DNA from: Alistipes sp.
Lineage (GTDB): Bacteria > Bacteroidota > Bacteroidia > Bacteroidales > Rikenellaceae
Direction of reading: 5' to 3'
NCBI GenBank assembly: GCA_029059935.1
Contig: JAIDUZ010000069.1
Coordinates: 1 to 64,000 of the forward strand
DNA length: 64,000 nucleotides
The notes below the pieces were generated by a model. It was given only the letters and a program-made list of their open reading frames with translations, ran no database searches and had not been told where the DNA came from. Positions 21,884-31,479 of this stretch are shown here, one piece after another (the first letter of the stretch is position 1; each line of letters opens with the position of its first letter). The position numbers and the translations under genes are program-made.

Positions 21884-23799
21884 AACGTTCACTTCTTGCT
21901 GCCGCAGTACTTCTGCTGACGCTTCCCGTTCGGGCTTCGCTGCCCGCCGAGACCTCCGTACCCGACATCGAAAAGCAACCGCATCCCATCGACAGCGTCG
22001 TCGTCACGGGCACCCGCTACCGGAGCGACATCCGCCATCTTCCGATGAGCGTCTCTACGGTCGACCGCCGGCAAATCGAACGGCAGCACGAACAGTCGCT
22101 CCTGCCCCTGCTGACCGAGCAGGTGCCGGGGCTCTTCGCCACCGGCCGCGGCATCATGGGCTACAGCGTTTCGACGGGTGCCGCGGGCCAGCTTTCGCTG
22201 CGCGGCATAGGCGGTGCGCCCCAGGACGGACTGCCGACCACCGGACTGATGGTGCTCATCGACGGCCATCCCCAATACATGGGACTCATGGGCCACCCCA
22301 TCGCCGACGCCTACCAGTCGATGCTGGCCGAACGGGTCGAGGTGCTGCGCGGTCCGGCGTCGGTGCTCTACGGTTCCAACGCCATGGGCGGCGTCATCAA
22401 CATCGTCACGCGCAAGATGCAGGAAGAGGGCGTCGAGACCGGCCTCCACGCCGGCTACGGCTCCTACAACACGCTTCAGACCGAGCTCACCAACCGGGTC
22501 AGGGCCGACCGCTTCACCAGCGTGGTCAGCGGTTCCTACAACCGCACCGACGGCCACCGGCCCCGCATGGGATTCGAACAGTACGGCGGCTACGCCAAGC
22601 TGGGCTATCAGCTCAGCCGGGCATGGGACATCTATGCCGACGTCAACCTTACACACTTCAACGCTTCGAATCCCGGCAGCGTCACCGCCCCCGTCATCGA
22701 CAACGATTCGCACATCACGCGCGGCATGACCTCCTTCGCCCTGCAAAACGACTACGGCAAGACCTCGGGTGCGCTGAGTTTCTTCTACAACTGGGGCCGC
22801 CATAAAATCGACGACGGCTACTCGCCGGGCGCCGAATCCCTCGACTACCGGTTCCATTCGCGCGACGACATGCTCGGCATCTCGTGGTACCAGAGCGCCC
22901 GTCTCTTCGAGGGCAACCGGCTGACGTTGGGTTTCGACTGGTTCCGCTTCGGCGGCCGGGCCTGGAACCAGCCCCTCGACGGTTCGGAGCGCACCATGCT
23001 GGCCGACAAGGTCCAGCACGAGGTGGCCGTCTACCTCGATTTCCGCCAGACCATCGCCTCGTGGCTGATTCTCGACGCAGGCATACGCTACGACCGTCAT
23101 TCGCACGCAGGTTCGCAGTGGGTGCCGCAGGCGGGGCTCTCGTTTCTGCCGTCGTCGAACGCCGAGCTGAAGATTTCGGCCTCCAAAGGCTTCCGCTACC
23201 CCACCATACGCGAAATGTACATGTTCCCGCCGCAGAATCCCGATCTGAAACCCGAACGGCTGTGGAACTACGAAATAGCCTGGTCGCAGCGCCTCGCAGA
23301 GGGCCGCGTCTCCTACGGCATCAACGTCTTCTACATCGACGGCGCCAATCTCATCATGCGCATCCCCGTCGACGGCCGGCCCAAGAACATCAACACCGGC
23401 CGCATCGAGAACGCCGGAGCCGAAGCGCAGATCGGCTGGCGCATCTCGCCGGCCTGGTCGCTCGACGCCAACTACAGCTATCTGCACATGAAGTACCCCG
23501 TTCTGGCATCGCCCGAGCACAAGCTTTACGCCGGGGCCGCCTTCACCAGGGGACGCTGGAACGTCTCGACGGGCGTGCAGTACGTCGGCGGACTCTACAC
23601 CTCCGTGAAGGTCAACGGCTCCGGTACGGATAAACAGGAGAATTTCGTGCTGTGGAACCTGCGCGGAAGTTTCCGCGTCTGCAAGATTCTCAGTATCTTT
23701 GCGAGGGGCGAGAATCTGCTGGCCCAGCGTTACGAAATCAACGCCGGCTATCCGATGCCCAAGGCCACCGTGCTGGGCGGCATAGACATGAAGTTCTGA
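21880..23799 (+). CDS. TonB-dependent outer-membrane receptor
   Basis: Signal peptide, plug IDSVVVTGTRYRSDIRHLPMSVSTV...RVEVLRGPASVLYGSNAMGGVINIVTR, C-terminal beta strand ending F. Confidence 0.93.
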   Translation: MKRSLLAAAVLLLTLPVRASLPAETSVPDIEKQPHPIDSVVVTGTRYRSDIRHLPMSVSTVDRRQIERQHEQSLLPLLTEQVPGLFATGRGIMGYSVSTGAAGQLSLRGIGGAPQDGLPTTGLMVLIDGHPQYMGLMGHPIADAYQSMLAERVEVLRGPASVLYGSNAMGGVINIVTRKMQEEGVETGLHAGYGSYNTLQTELTNRVRADRFTSVVSGSYNRTDGHRPRMGFEQYGGYAKLGYQLSRAWDIYADVNLTHFNASNPGSVTAPVIDNDSHITRGMTSFALQNDYGKTSGALSFFYNWGRHKIDDGYSPGAESLDYRFHSRDDMLGISWYQSARLFEGNRLTLGFDWFRFGGRAWNQPLDGSERTMLADKVQHEVAVYLDFRQTIASWLILDAGIRYDRHSHAGSQWVPQAGLSFLPSSNAELKISASKGFRYPTIREMYMFPPQNPDLKPERLWNYEIAWSQRLAEGRVSYGINVFYIDGANLIMRIPVDGRPKNINTGRIENAGAEAQIGWRISPAWSLDANYSYLHMKYPVLASPEHKLYAGAAFTRGRWNVSTGVQYVGGLYTSVKVNGSGTDKQENFVLWNLRGSFRVCKILSIFARGENLLAQRYEINAGYPMPKATVLGGIDMKF

Positions 23800-23897
23800 T
23801 GCCGACGGAATATCATAATATCCTTATTTCAATACAGAAATAAACATCTATTGAACATATTGCTGGAAACATACAAACTTAACTATCTGAAAAACCG

Positions 23898-24422
23898 ATG
23901 CAAACATTCACTGCAAAGCTTCATTCGCTGGAGTATCGCCAGGCCAGAACCTATCTGGTCGCACTGCTTTTCGTGCTGGGCAACATCGCCCTGCCGCAGC
24001 TGTGCCACACGCTCCGCATGGGCGGCCCCACGTGGCTGCCGATTTACTTCTTCACGCTCGTGGCCGCCTACAAGTACGGCTGGCGTGCGGGTCTGCTGAC
24101 AGCCGTGGCATCGCCTTTGGCCAATGCACTGTTGTTCGGCATGCCGGCGCCCGTCCTGCTGCCCGCCATTCTGCTCAAGTCGGCGATTCTCGCCGTGGCC
24201 GCCGGATGGACCGCCGCACGTTTCCGTCGCGTTTCGCTCCTCCTGCTGGCCGGTGTCGTACTCGCCTACCAGACCCTCGGCTCGCTGGGCGAATGGGCGC
24301 TCGTAGGCGACCTCCGCACCGCCATGCAGGACTTCCGCATCGGCTTGCCGGGCATGCTGCTGCAGGTTTTCGGCGGCCGGGTGCTCATCGGACTCCCCAA
24401 CCTTAACCGGCACGCAAGATGA
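23898..24422 (+). CDS. ECF transporter S-component-like membrane protein
   Basis: Several TM helices; PTWLPIYFFTLVAAYKYGWRAGLLTAVASPLANALLFGMP. Confidence 0.65.
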   Translation: MQTFTAKLHSLEYRQARTYLVALLFVLGNIALPQLCHTLRMGGPTWLPIYFFTLVAAYKYGWRAGLLTAVASPLANALLFGMPAPVLLPAILLKSAILAVAAGWTAARFRRVSLLLLAGVVLAYQTLGSLGEWALVGDLRTAMQDFRIGLPGMLLQVFGGRVLIGLPNLNRHAR

Positions 24423-25552
24423 CGACAGCCAAAAAACTGGGATTCGGGTGCATGCGCCTGCCGCTGACCGACCCGGAGGACTTCACGAAAGTCGACATCG
24501 CGCAGGTCGAACGCATGGTCGACACCTTCCTGGAGCGGGGTTTCACCTACTGCGACACGGCCTACATGTACCACGAATTCCTGAGCGAGAAAATCGTGCG
24601 TGCGGCACTCGTCGAACGCCACCGCCGCGACTCGTTCACGCTGGCCACCAAGCTTCCCACCATGTTTCTCAAGGCCGAGGGCGACCAGGAACGCATCTTC
24701 GCCGAGCAGTTGGAGAAGTGCGGCGTGGAATATTTCGACTACTACCTGCTCCACAACCTCAATGTCTCGAACTACCGCAAGGCCGAGCAGTTCGGCAGCT
24801 TCGACTTCGCCCTGCGCATGAAAGCCGAGGGCAGAATCCGCCACGTGGGCTTCTCGTTCCACGACAGCGCCGACCTGCTGGACGAGATACTGACGGCACA
24901 CCCCGAAACGGAGTTCGTGCAGCTGCAAATCAACTACATGGACTGGGAGAACGAGAGCATCCAGTCGCGCAAATGCTACGAAACGGCGCGCCGCCACGGC
25001 AAGCCCGTTGTGGTCATGGAGCCCGTCAAGGGCGGCACGCTGGCCCGCCTGCCCGAGGAGGCCGAACAGCTCTTCCGCACGCAGCGCCCCGACCTCTCGC
25101 CCGCTTCGTGGGCCATCCGCTACGCCGCCGGACTGGAGGGCGTGATGATGGTGCTGAGCGGCATGTCGTCGATGGAACAGTTGGAGGACAACACCTCCTA
25201 CATGCAGGATTTCGAGCCGCTGGACGCCCGCGAGCAGGCCGCCGTCGCAAAGGCCGTGGAAATCATCAACCGCTCCATCGCCATCCCCTGCACCGCCTGC
25301 CGCTACTGCGTCGACGGATGCCCGAAAAAGATCGCTATCCCGGAGTACTTCGCGCTCTACAACAACGTGAAACAATCGCTCAACAAGGGATTCGCCGTGC
25401 AGAGCGTCTATTATGCCAACCTGGCGCAGACGCACGGCCGCGCCTCGGAGTGCATCGCGTGCCGCAAATGCGAAAAGAGCTGTCCGCAGCACCTGCCCAT
25501 CGTCGAGCATCTCCGGCAGGTGTCGGCGAAATTCGACGCTCCCGAAGCCTGA
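24419..25552 (+). CDS. aldo/keto reductase with C-terminal 4Fe-4S domain
   Basis: KKLGFGCMRLPL...FTYCDTAYMYH...CTACRYCVDGCPKKI...CIACRKCEKSCPQHLPI. Confidence 0.9.
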   Translation: MTTAKKLGFGCMRLPLTDPEDFTKVDIAQVERMVDTFLERGFTYCDTAYMYHEFLSEKIVRAALVERHRRDSFTLATKLPTMFLKAEGDQERIFAEQLEKCGVEYFDYYLLHNLNVSNYRKAEQFGSFDFALRMKAEGRIRHVGFSFHDSADLLDEILTAHPETEFVQLQINYMDWENESIQSRKCYETARRHGKPVVVMEPVKGGTLARLPEEAEQLFRTQRPDLSPASWAIRYAAGLEGVMMVLSGMSSMEQLEDNTSYMQDFEPLDAREQAAVAKAVEIINRSIAIPCTACRYCVDGCPKKIAIPEYFALYNNVKQSLNKGFAVQSVYYANLAQTHGRASECIACRKCEKSCPQHLPIVEHLRQVSAKFDAPEA

Positions 25553-25570
25553 CCAAACCGGGCGGAAATA

Positions 25571-25609
25571 AGAAAGAGGTTTTCAGCGTTCGGCTGAAAA
25601 CCTCTTTTT
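25571..25609. terminator. bidirectional terminator
   Basis: AAAGAGGTTTTCAGC-gttc-GGCTGAAAACCTCTTTTT. Confidence 0.8.
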
Positions 25610-25670
25610 GGCATGCTTGCCCGAAGCGGCCCGCTTTCCGAAAACCGCCTCCGGTCCCTGCGGCAGACGG

Positions 25671-26588
25671 TCAGTTGGGAATCCGGTACTCCTTGGGTGT
25701 GAGTCCCGTAGCTTTCTTGAAGAGCCGCGAGAAGTGCTGAGGATACCTGAACCCCAATTCGTAGGCTACCTCGCTCACCGACTTGCGGGCATCGAAAATC
25801 CGCTCCTTGGCGATGTCTATCAGCTTCGACTGGATGTGCTCCTGCGCCGTGCGGCCCGTCTCCTTCTTGATGAGGTCGCCGAAGTAGTTGGCCGACAGAT
25901 GGAGCTGCTCCGCACAATACTTCACCGACGGAAGCCCCTCGGTCTGCGGCTTCTCCGAAGCAAAATAGTCGTCGAGCAGCTGTTCGAAACGAGTCAGAAC
26001 ATCGTTGTTGACATGGCCGCGCGTGATGAACTGGCGTTCGTAGAAACGCACGCAGTAATCCAGCAGCAGCTCGATGTTGACCGTAATCAGCCGCTGCGTA
26101 TGCTTGTCTACGGCATGTTCGGTCTCGGTGCGTATCTTGTGCAGGCAGTCGATGACGATCTCCCGCTCCTGCTCCGAGAGGTGGAGCGCTTCGTTGGCTT
26201 CGTAGGAAAAGAACGAGTAGCTGCGGATGCTGCGGCCGAGCGCCGTTCCGCGTATCAGGTCGGGATGGAACACGAGCGCCCAGCCCTTGGGCTGGAACAT
26301 CTCGCCGTTGTCCTCCACGCCCGATACCTGTCCGGGAGCGATGGCGACGATGGTTCCCTCCTGGTAATCGTAATACTGCCTGCCATAGATCAGATTGCCG
26401 CACTTCACATCTTTGAGGAAGAGCGCATAGAAGCCGAAAGTATGGCGGCAATGGCGGATCATGCGGGCTTTCGACAGGTCGATGACCGAGACCAGCGGAT
26501 GGAGCGTCTCCACGCCCAGCATGTCATTGTATTCGAAAACATGTTCGAAGTGCTCGATCGGATTCATTAAAAAAACGGTTTTGTTCAC
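25671..26588 (-). CDS. AraC-family transcriptional regulator
   Basis: C-terminal double HTH: LHLSANYFGDLIKKETGRTAQEHIQSKLI...VSEVAYELGFRYPQHFSRLFKKATGLTPKEYR. Confidence 0.93.
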   Translation of the reverse strand: MNKTVFLMNPIEHFEHVFEYNDMLGVETLHPLVSVIDLSKARMIRHCRHTFGFYALFLKDVKCGNLIYGRQYYDYQEGTIVAIAPGQVSGVEDNGEMFQPKGWALVFHPDLIRGTALGRSIRSYSFFSYEANEALHLSEQEREIVIDCLHKIRTETEHAVDKHTQRLITVNIELLLDYCVRFYERQFITRGHVNNDVLTRFEQLLDDYFASEKPQTEGLPSVKYCAEQLHLSANYFGDLIKKETGRTAQEHIQSKLIDIAKERIFDARKSVSEVAYELGFRYPQHFSRLFKKATGLTPKEYRIPN

Positions 26589-26721
26589 TGCAAATATAAC
26601 ATCGGAACCGCCGTTTCCTCCATACCGGCGGCCGATTCGGTAACAATGGTAACTATTCCCGTAATCCGTTTACGGAACGGCAGCCCCGAGCCTGCCGGGG
26701 CAGCAATCCCGACACCGCGAA

Positions 26722-27963
26722 TCACTCCGCAAGCTCTTCGCCGCGCAAGAACACCCGCCGAATCAACGGAGTCTGATAAGCATAGGAGAAGAATTCGACC
26801 GACGGCATCGGGGCCGTAAGGAAGAAATTCGCAGCTTTGCCGGGAGTGACCGAGCCGTACTCATCGCTCAGCCCCATGGCATAGGCCCCGTTGAGCGTCG
26901 CGGCGTTGATGGCTTCGGCCGGCGTCATCTTCATGCGGATGGAAGCCAGCGAGACGACCATGCGCATGTTGCCCGAGGGCGAAGAACCGGGGTTGTAGTC
27001 CGATGCCAGGGCGACACCCAGTCCGGCCCGGATCATCTCGCGGGCCGGCGGATAGCTCATGCCGAGGAAGAACGCCGCACCGGGCAGCAAGGTCGGCATG
27101 GTGGCGGCACCGCGCAACGCTTCGATTTCTGCCTCGCCCATGCGTTCGAGGTGGTCGACCGACAGCGCACCGTGGGCCACGCCCGCCTGCACACCGCCCG
27201 ACACGGCCAACTCGTTGGCATGTATCTTGGCCCGCAGGCCCGAACTGCGTCCCGCTTCGATGATGCGGACCGTTTCGTCGACCGTGAAGAACCCTTCGTC
27301 GCAGAATACGTCGACGAAATCGGCCAGCCCCTCGCGCACCACGGCCGGCAGCATCTCCCGGCACACCAGGTCGACATACTCCGCCTGCCGCCCGACGTAG
27401 GCCCGGGCCACGGCATGCGCCCCCAGGAACGTGGCACGCACGGCCAAAGGCACCGTCTCGCGGATGCGGCGAATGACACGCAGCATTTTCAGTTCATCCT
27501 CCGTAGAGAGCCCGTAGCCGCTCTTTATCTCCACGCAGCCGGTGCCCATGCGCATGATTTCGCGCACGCGCTCCATGGCCTGACGATAGAGTTCGTCTTC
27601 GGAGGTCTCGTGCAGCCGGTCGGCCGAATTGAGTATCCCGCCGCCGCGCCGGGCGATCTCTTCGTAGCTCAGCCCGTCTATCTTGTCCAGAAACTCCTGC
27701 TCGCGGCTTCCGGCATAGACCAGATGGGTGTGCGAGTCGCAGAACGACGGGAAGAGCATCCCGCCTCCGGCATCGACGACTTGCGCACCGTCGCCCGACG
27801 GGCATTCGGACATGGGACCGAACGCGGCGATGCGCCCCTCGTCGGCCAGCAGCCACGCATCGTCGAGGGTCTCCAGCCGCTTCATCTCCTCGCCGCAGAC
27901 GCGCAGAAGAGCGGCCGGCCGGATGCCGACGATCGTGCCGATGTTCCTAACAAGCAGTTTCAT
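26722..27963 (-). CDS. hutI: imidazolonepropionase
   Basis: DSHTHLVYAGSREQEF, EIKSGYGLSTEDELKMLRVIR, ALASDYNPGSSPSGNMRMV. Confidence 0.95.
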   Translation of the reverse strand: MKLLVRNIGTIVGIRPAALLRVCGEEMKRLETLDDAWLLADEGRIAAFGPMSECPSGDGAQVVDAGGGMLFPSFCDSHTHLVYAGSREQEFLDKIDGLSYEEIARRGGGILNSADRLHETSEDELYRQAMERVREIMRMGTGCVEIKSGYGLSTEDELKMLRVIRRIRETVPLAVRATFLGAHAVARAYVGRQAEYVDLVCREMLPAVVREGLADFVDVFCDEGFFTVDETVRIIEAGRSSGLRAKIHANELAVSGGVQAGVAHGALSVDHLERMGEAEIEALRGAATMPTLLPGAAFFLGMSYPPAREMIRAGLGVALASDYNPGSSPSGNMRMVVSLASIRMKMTPAEAINAATLNGAYAMGLSDEYGSVTPGKAANFFLTAPMPSVEFFSYAYQTPLIRRVFLRGEELAE

Positions 27964-29449
27964 GACTCAGAAATTCGACCGACGATTCGATGTGGGGATA
28001 CATCACCGTATCGTCGATAATGAAGGGTATCCGGCCGCGATACCTGGACAGCAGCTCTTCCAGCACGGACGACGTGCGGAGCGGCCGTCGGAATTCGAAG
28101 GCCTGGGCAGCGTTGAAGAGTTCGATGGCGAGCACGCGCCGCGTATTGCACACCACGCGGTAGAGCTTCGTGGCGGCGTTGGACCCCATGCTGACATGGT
28201 CCTCCTGCCCCTGCGACGAGGGAATCGAGTCGACCGACGCCGGCATGCAGAGACCCTTGCTTTGGCTGACGATGGATGCGGCGGCATACTGCGGTATCAT
28301 GAACCCGCTGTTCAGTCCCGGCTTGGCCACCAGGAAACTGGGCAGGCCGCGCATGCCGGAGATGAGTTTGTAGATGCGCCGTTCGGAAATATTGGCCAGT
28401 TCGGCCACGGCTACGGCCAGAAAGTCCATGACCAGCGCAATGGGCTGACCGTGGAAATTGCCGGCCGAGACCACCATGTCCTCGTCGGGAAAGACGGTCG
28501 GATTATCGGTCGCGGAGTTGATTTCGACGGTCAGGACGCTCTCCGCATAGTCGATGGTGTCTTTCGATGCGCCGTGCACCTGCGGGATGCAGCGGAACGA
28601 ATAGGGGTCCTGCACATGTTGTTTTTCGCGCACGATTACCTCGCTGCCCTCCAGCAGCCGGCGGAAGTTGCGGGCCGTGGCCAGCTGCCCCCGATGGGCC
28701 CGGACCATGTGCACTTCGTCGCAGAAAGGCTCGATGCGGCCGTCGAAAGCGTCGAGCGACAACGCGCCTATCGTATCGGCCCACTCGCTCAGCCTGCGCG
28801 CCTCGATGAGCGACCACACGCCGTAAGCCGCCATGAACTGCGTGCCGTTGAGCAGCGCCAGCCCCTCTTTCGACTGCAATTCGATGGGCTGCCACCCCAT
28901 TTCGGCCAGCACGTCGGCCGCAGGAACCACCCGGCCGGCATGCTCCACCTCGCCGAGCCCCAGCAGCGGCAGGCTCATGTGGGCCAAAGGCGCCAGGTCG
29001 CCCGATGCGCCGAGCGACCCCTGCTGGTAGATGACGGGCAGTATGTCGTTGTTGAAGAAGTCGATAAGCCGTTCTACCGTGGCAAGCTGAACGCCCGAAT
29101 GACCATAGGAGAGCGACTGTATCTTCAGCAGCAGAATCAGCCGCACGACCTCCGCAGGCACCCGTTCGCCCGTACCGCAGGCGTGCGACATGACCAGATT
29201 TTTCTGCAACTGCGCCAGGTCGTCGCTTCCGACCGAGATGTTGCACAGCGACCCGAACCCCGTGGTGATGCCGTAGACGGGCCGTTCGGGATTCTCCATC
29301 TTGCGGTCGAGGTATTCGCGGCAGCGGACGATGCGCCGGCGGGCATCGTCGGAAAGTGCCAGGCGAAGGTGTTTTTCGAGGATTTCGCGGACCCGGGCTA
29401 TCGAAAGATGCTCGGCCGAAATATGATGAACTTCCATGTGAGACAACAA
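27947..29449 (-). CDS. hutH: histidine ammonia-lyase
   Basis: YGITTGFGSL, GSLGASGDLAPLAHMSL (MIO motif ASG), FHGQPIALVMDFL. Confidence 0.96.
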   Translation of the reverse strand: MLSHMEVHHISAEHLSIARVREILEKHLRLALSDDARRRIVRCREYLDRKMENPERPVYGITTGFGSLCNISVGSDDLAQLQKNLVMSHACGTGERVPAEVVRLILLLKIQSLSYGHSGVQLATVERLIDFFNNDILPVIYQQGSLGASGDLAPLAHMSLPLLGLGEVEHAGRVVPAADVLAEMGWQPIELQSKEGLALLNGTQFMAAYGVWSLIEARRLSEWADTIGALSLDAFDGRIEPFCDEVHMVRAHRGQLATARNFRRLLEGSEVIVREKQHVQDPYSFRCIPQVHGASKDTIDYAESVLTVEINSATDNPTVFPDEDMVVSAGNFHGQPIALVMDFLAVAVAELANISERRIYKLISGMRGLPSFLVAKPGLNSGFMIPQYAAASIVSQSKGLCMPASVDSIPSSQGQEDHVSMGSNAATKLYRVVCNTRRVLAIELFNAAQAFEFRRPLRTSSVLEELLSRYRGRIPFIIDDTVMYPHIESSVEFLSHETAC

Positions 29450-29459
29450 GTGTTAAGCG

Positions 29460-31475
29460 TTATTCATTCAATATGTTGCGAATCAGATTTTCATCGGCTA
29501 TGCTGGGCAGCGTGACTTGGAGTCCGGGAGTGCGCGCCATTTCGCGGCGGATAGCGGACAAGGCCCCTTTGTTGCGGGCCCAGCCGCGGCGGGCGATGCC
29601 GTTGTTGACGTCCCAGAAGAGCATGTCGCGGATGCGGCGGTCGGCATCCTCCGAACCGTCGATCACCATGCCGAATCCGCCGTTGATGACCTCGCCCCAC
29701 CCTACGCCGCCACCGTTGTGGATCGAGACCCAGGTGGCGCCGCGGAACGAGTCGCCGATGACGTTCTGCACGGCCATGTCGGCCGTGCGCGACGAGCCGT
29801 CGTAGATGTTCGACGTCTCGCGGTAGGGCGAATCGGTGCCCGACACGTCGTGGTGGTCGCGTCCCAGCACCACGGGAGCCGAAAGGCGGCCGTCGGCGAT
29901 GGCGCGATTGAATGCCAAGGCGATCCGGCTGCGTCCCTCGCAGTCGGCGTAAAGGATGCGGGCCTGCGAACCGACCACCAGCTTGTTGCGGCCGGCTTCG
30001 CGAATCCAATGAATGTTGTCGTCCAGCTGGCCCCGGATCTCTTCGGGAGCCGTGCGGCGTATCTCCTCCAACACTTCGGCCGCAAGACGGTCGGTCAACT
30101 CCAAATCCTCAGGCTTGCCCGAGGTGCAGACCCACCGGAACGGGCCGAAACCGTAGTCGAAGAACATGGGACCCATGATGTCCTGCACGTAGGAGGGATA
30201 GCGGAAACGGCCGCCCTCGCCCATCACGGCGGCACCGGCGCGCGACGCTTCCAGCAGGAAGGCATTGCCGTAGTCGAAGAAGTACATGCCGCGGGCCGTC
30301 AACTTGTTGATAGCGTCGGCCTGACGGCGCAGCGACTCCTGCACGCACTCGCGGAAGCGGACGGGTTCCTCGGCCATCATCTTGTTGGAGGCCTCGTAAC
30401 TCAGCCCCACCGGATAGTAGCCGCCCGCCCAAGGGTTGTGGAGCGACGTCTGATCGGAACCGAGGTCGACAGCGATCTCTTCGGCTGCGAGCCGCTCCCA
30501 AAGGTCAACCACATTGCCCACGTAAGCCAGCGACACCACTTCCCGCTCGGCAACGGCCTTGCGAATGCGCGGCATCAGTTCGTCCAGCGACTCGTGCAGC
30601 TCGTCGACCCAGCCCTGCTCGTGACGCTTGGCGGCCGCCTTGGGGTTGATTTCGGCAATCACCGACACCACACCCGAGATGTTACCCGCCTTGGGCTGGG
30701 CTCCCGACATGCCGCCCAGGCCCGACGAGACGAAAAGCATGCCGCGCGTGTCCCTGCGCCCGCTCGTGAAGCGTTTGCGGGCGGCGTTGAGCACCGTGAT
30801 GGTCGTACCGTGGACGATGCCTTGCGGGCCGATGTACATGTACGACCCGGCGGTCATCTGCCCGTACTGCGAGACTCCGAGGGCGTTCATCCGCTCCCAG
30901 TCGTCGGGTTTCGAATAGTTGGGAATCACCATGCCGTTGGTGACGACCACGCGCGGCGCATCGGGGTGCGACGGGAAGAGCCCCAGCGGATGACCCGAAT
31001 ACATCACCAGCGTCTGCCGGTCGGTCATCTCCGACAGATACTTCATCGTCAGCCGGTACTGAGCCCAGTTCTGGAACACGGCACCGTTGCCGCCATAGGT
31101 AATCAGTTCGTGAGGGTGCTGGGCCACAGCCTTGTCCAGGTTGTTCTGTATCATCATCATGATGGCCGCGGCCTGCCGGCAGCGGGCCGGATATTCGTCG
31201 ATGGGCCGGGCATACATCTCGTAGTCGGGACGCAGACGGTACATGTAGATGCGGCCGTATTTGCGCAGCTCCTCGGCGAACTCCCGAATCAAGACGGCAT
31301 GGTGCTTCTCGGGAAAGTAGCGCAGCGCGTTTTTCAGAGCGAGCACCCGCTCTTCGGGCGTCAGAATCTCCTTGCGGCGCGGAGCATGGTTGATCTGTTT
31401 GTCATAGGGTTTCACGGCGGGCAGCCTGTCGGGGATGCCGGCGCGAATATCGGCCTGGAATTCCTGCAACGTCAT
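29460..31475 (-). CDS. hutU: urocanate hydratase
   Basis: YGGNGAVFQNWAQYRLTMKYL, MTAGSYMYIGPQGIVHGTT, SGLGGMSGAQPKA. Confidence 0.95.
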   Translation of the reverse strand: MTLQEFQADIRAGIPDRLPAVKPYDKQINHAPRRKEILTPEERVLALKNALRYFPEKHHAVLIREFAEELRKYGRIYMYRLRPDYEMYARPIDEYPARCRQAAAIMMMIQNNLDKAVAQHPHELITYGGNGAVFQNWAQYRLTMKYLSEMTDRQTLVMYSGHPLGLFPSHPDAPRVVVTNGMVIPNYSKPDDWERMNALGVSQYGQMTAGSYMYIGPQGIVHGTTITVLNAARKRFTSGRRDTRGMLFVSSGLGGMSGAQPKAGNISGVVSVIAEINPKAAAKRHEQGWVDELHESLDELMPRIRKAVAEREVVSLAYVGNVVDLWERLAAEEIAVDLGSDQTSLHNPWAGGYYPVGLSYEASNKMMAEEPVRFRECVQESLRRQADAINKLTARGMYFFDYGNAFLLEASRAGAAVMGEGGRFRYPSYVQDIMGPMFFDYGFGPFRWVCTSGKPEDLELTDRLAAEVLEEIRRTAPEEIRGQLDDNIHWIREAGRNKLVVGSQARILYADCEGRSRIALAFNRAIADGRLSAPVVLGRDHHDVSGTDSPYRETSNIYDGSSRTADMAVQNVIGDSFRGATWVSIHNGGGVGWGEVINGGFGMVIDGSEDADRRIRDMLFWDVNNGIARRGWARNKGALSAIRREMARTPGLQVTLPSIADENLIRNILNE

Positions 31476-31479
31476 ATCC

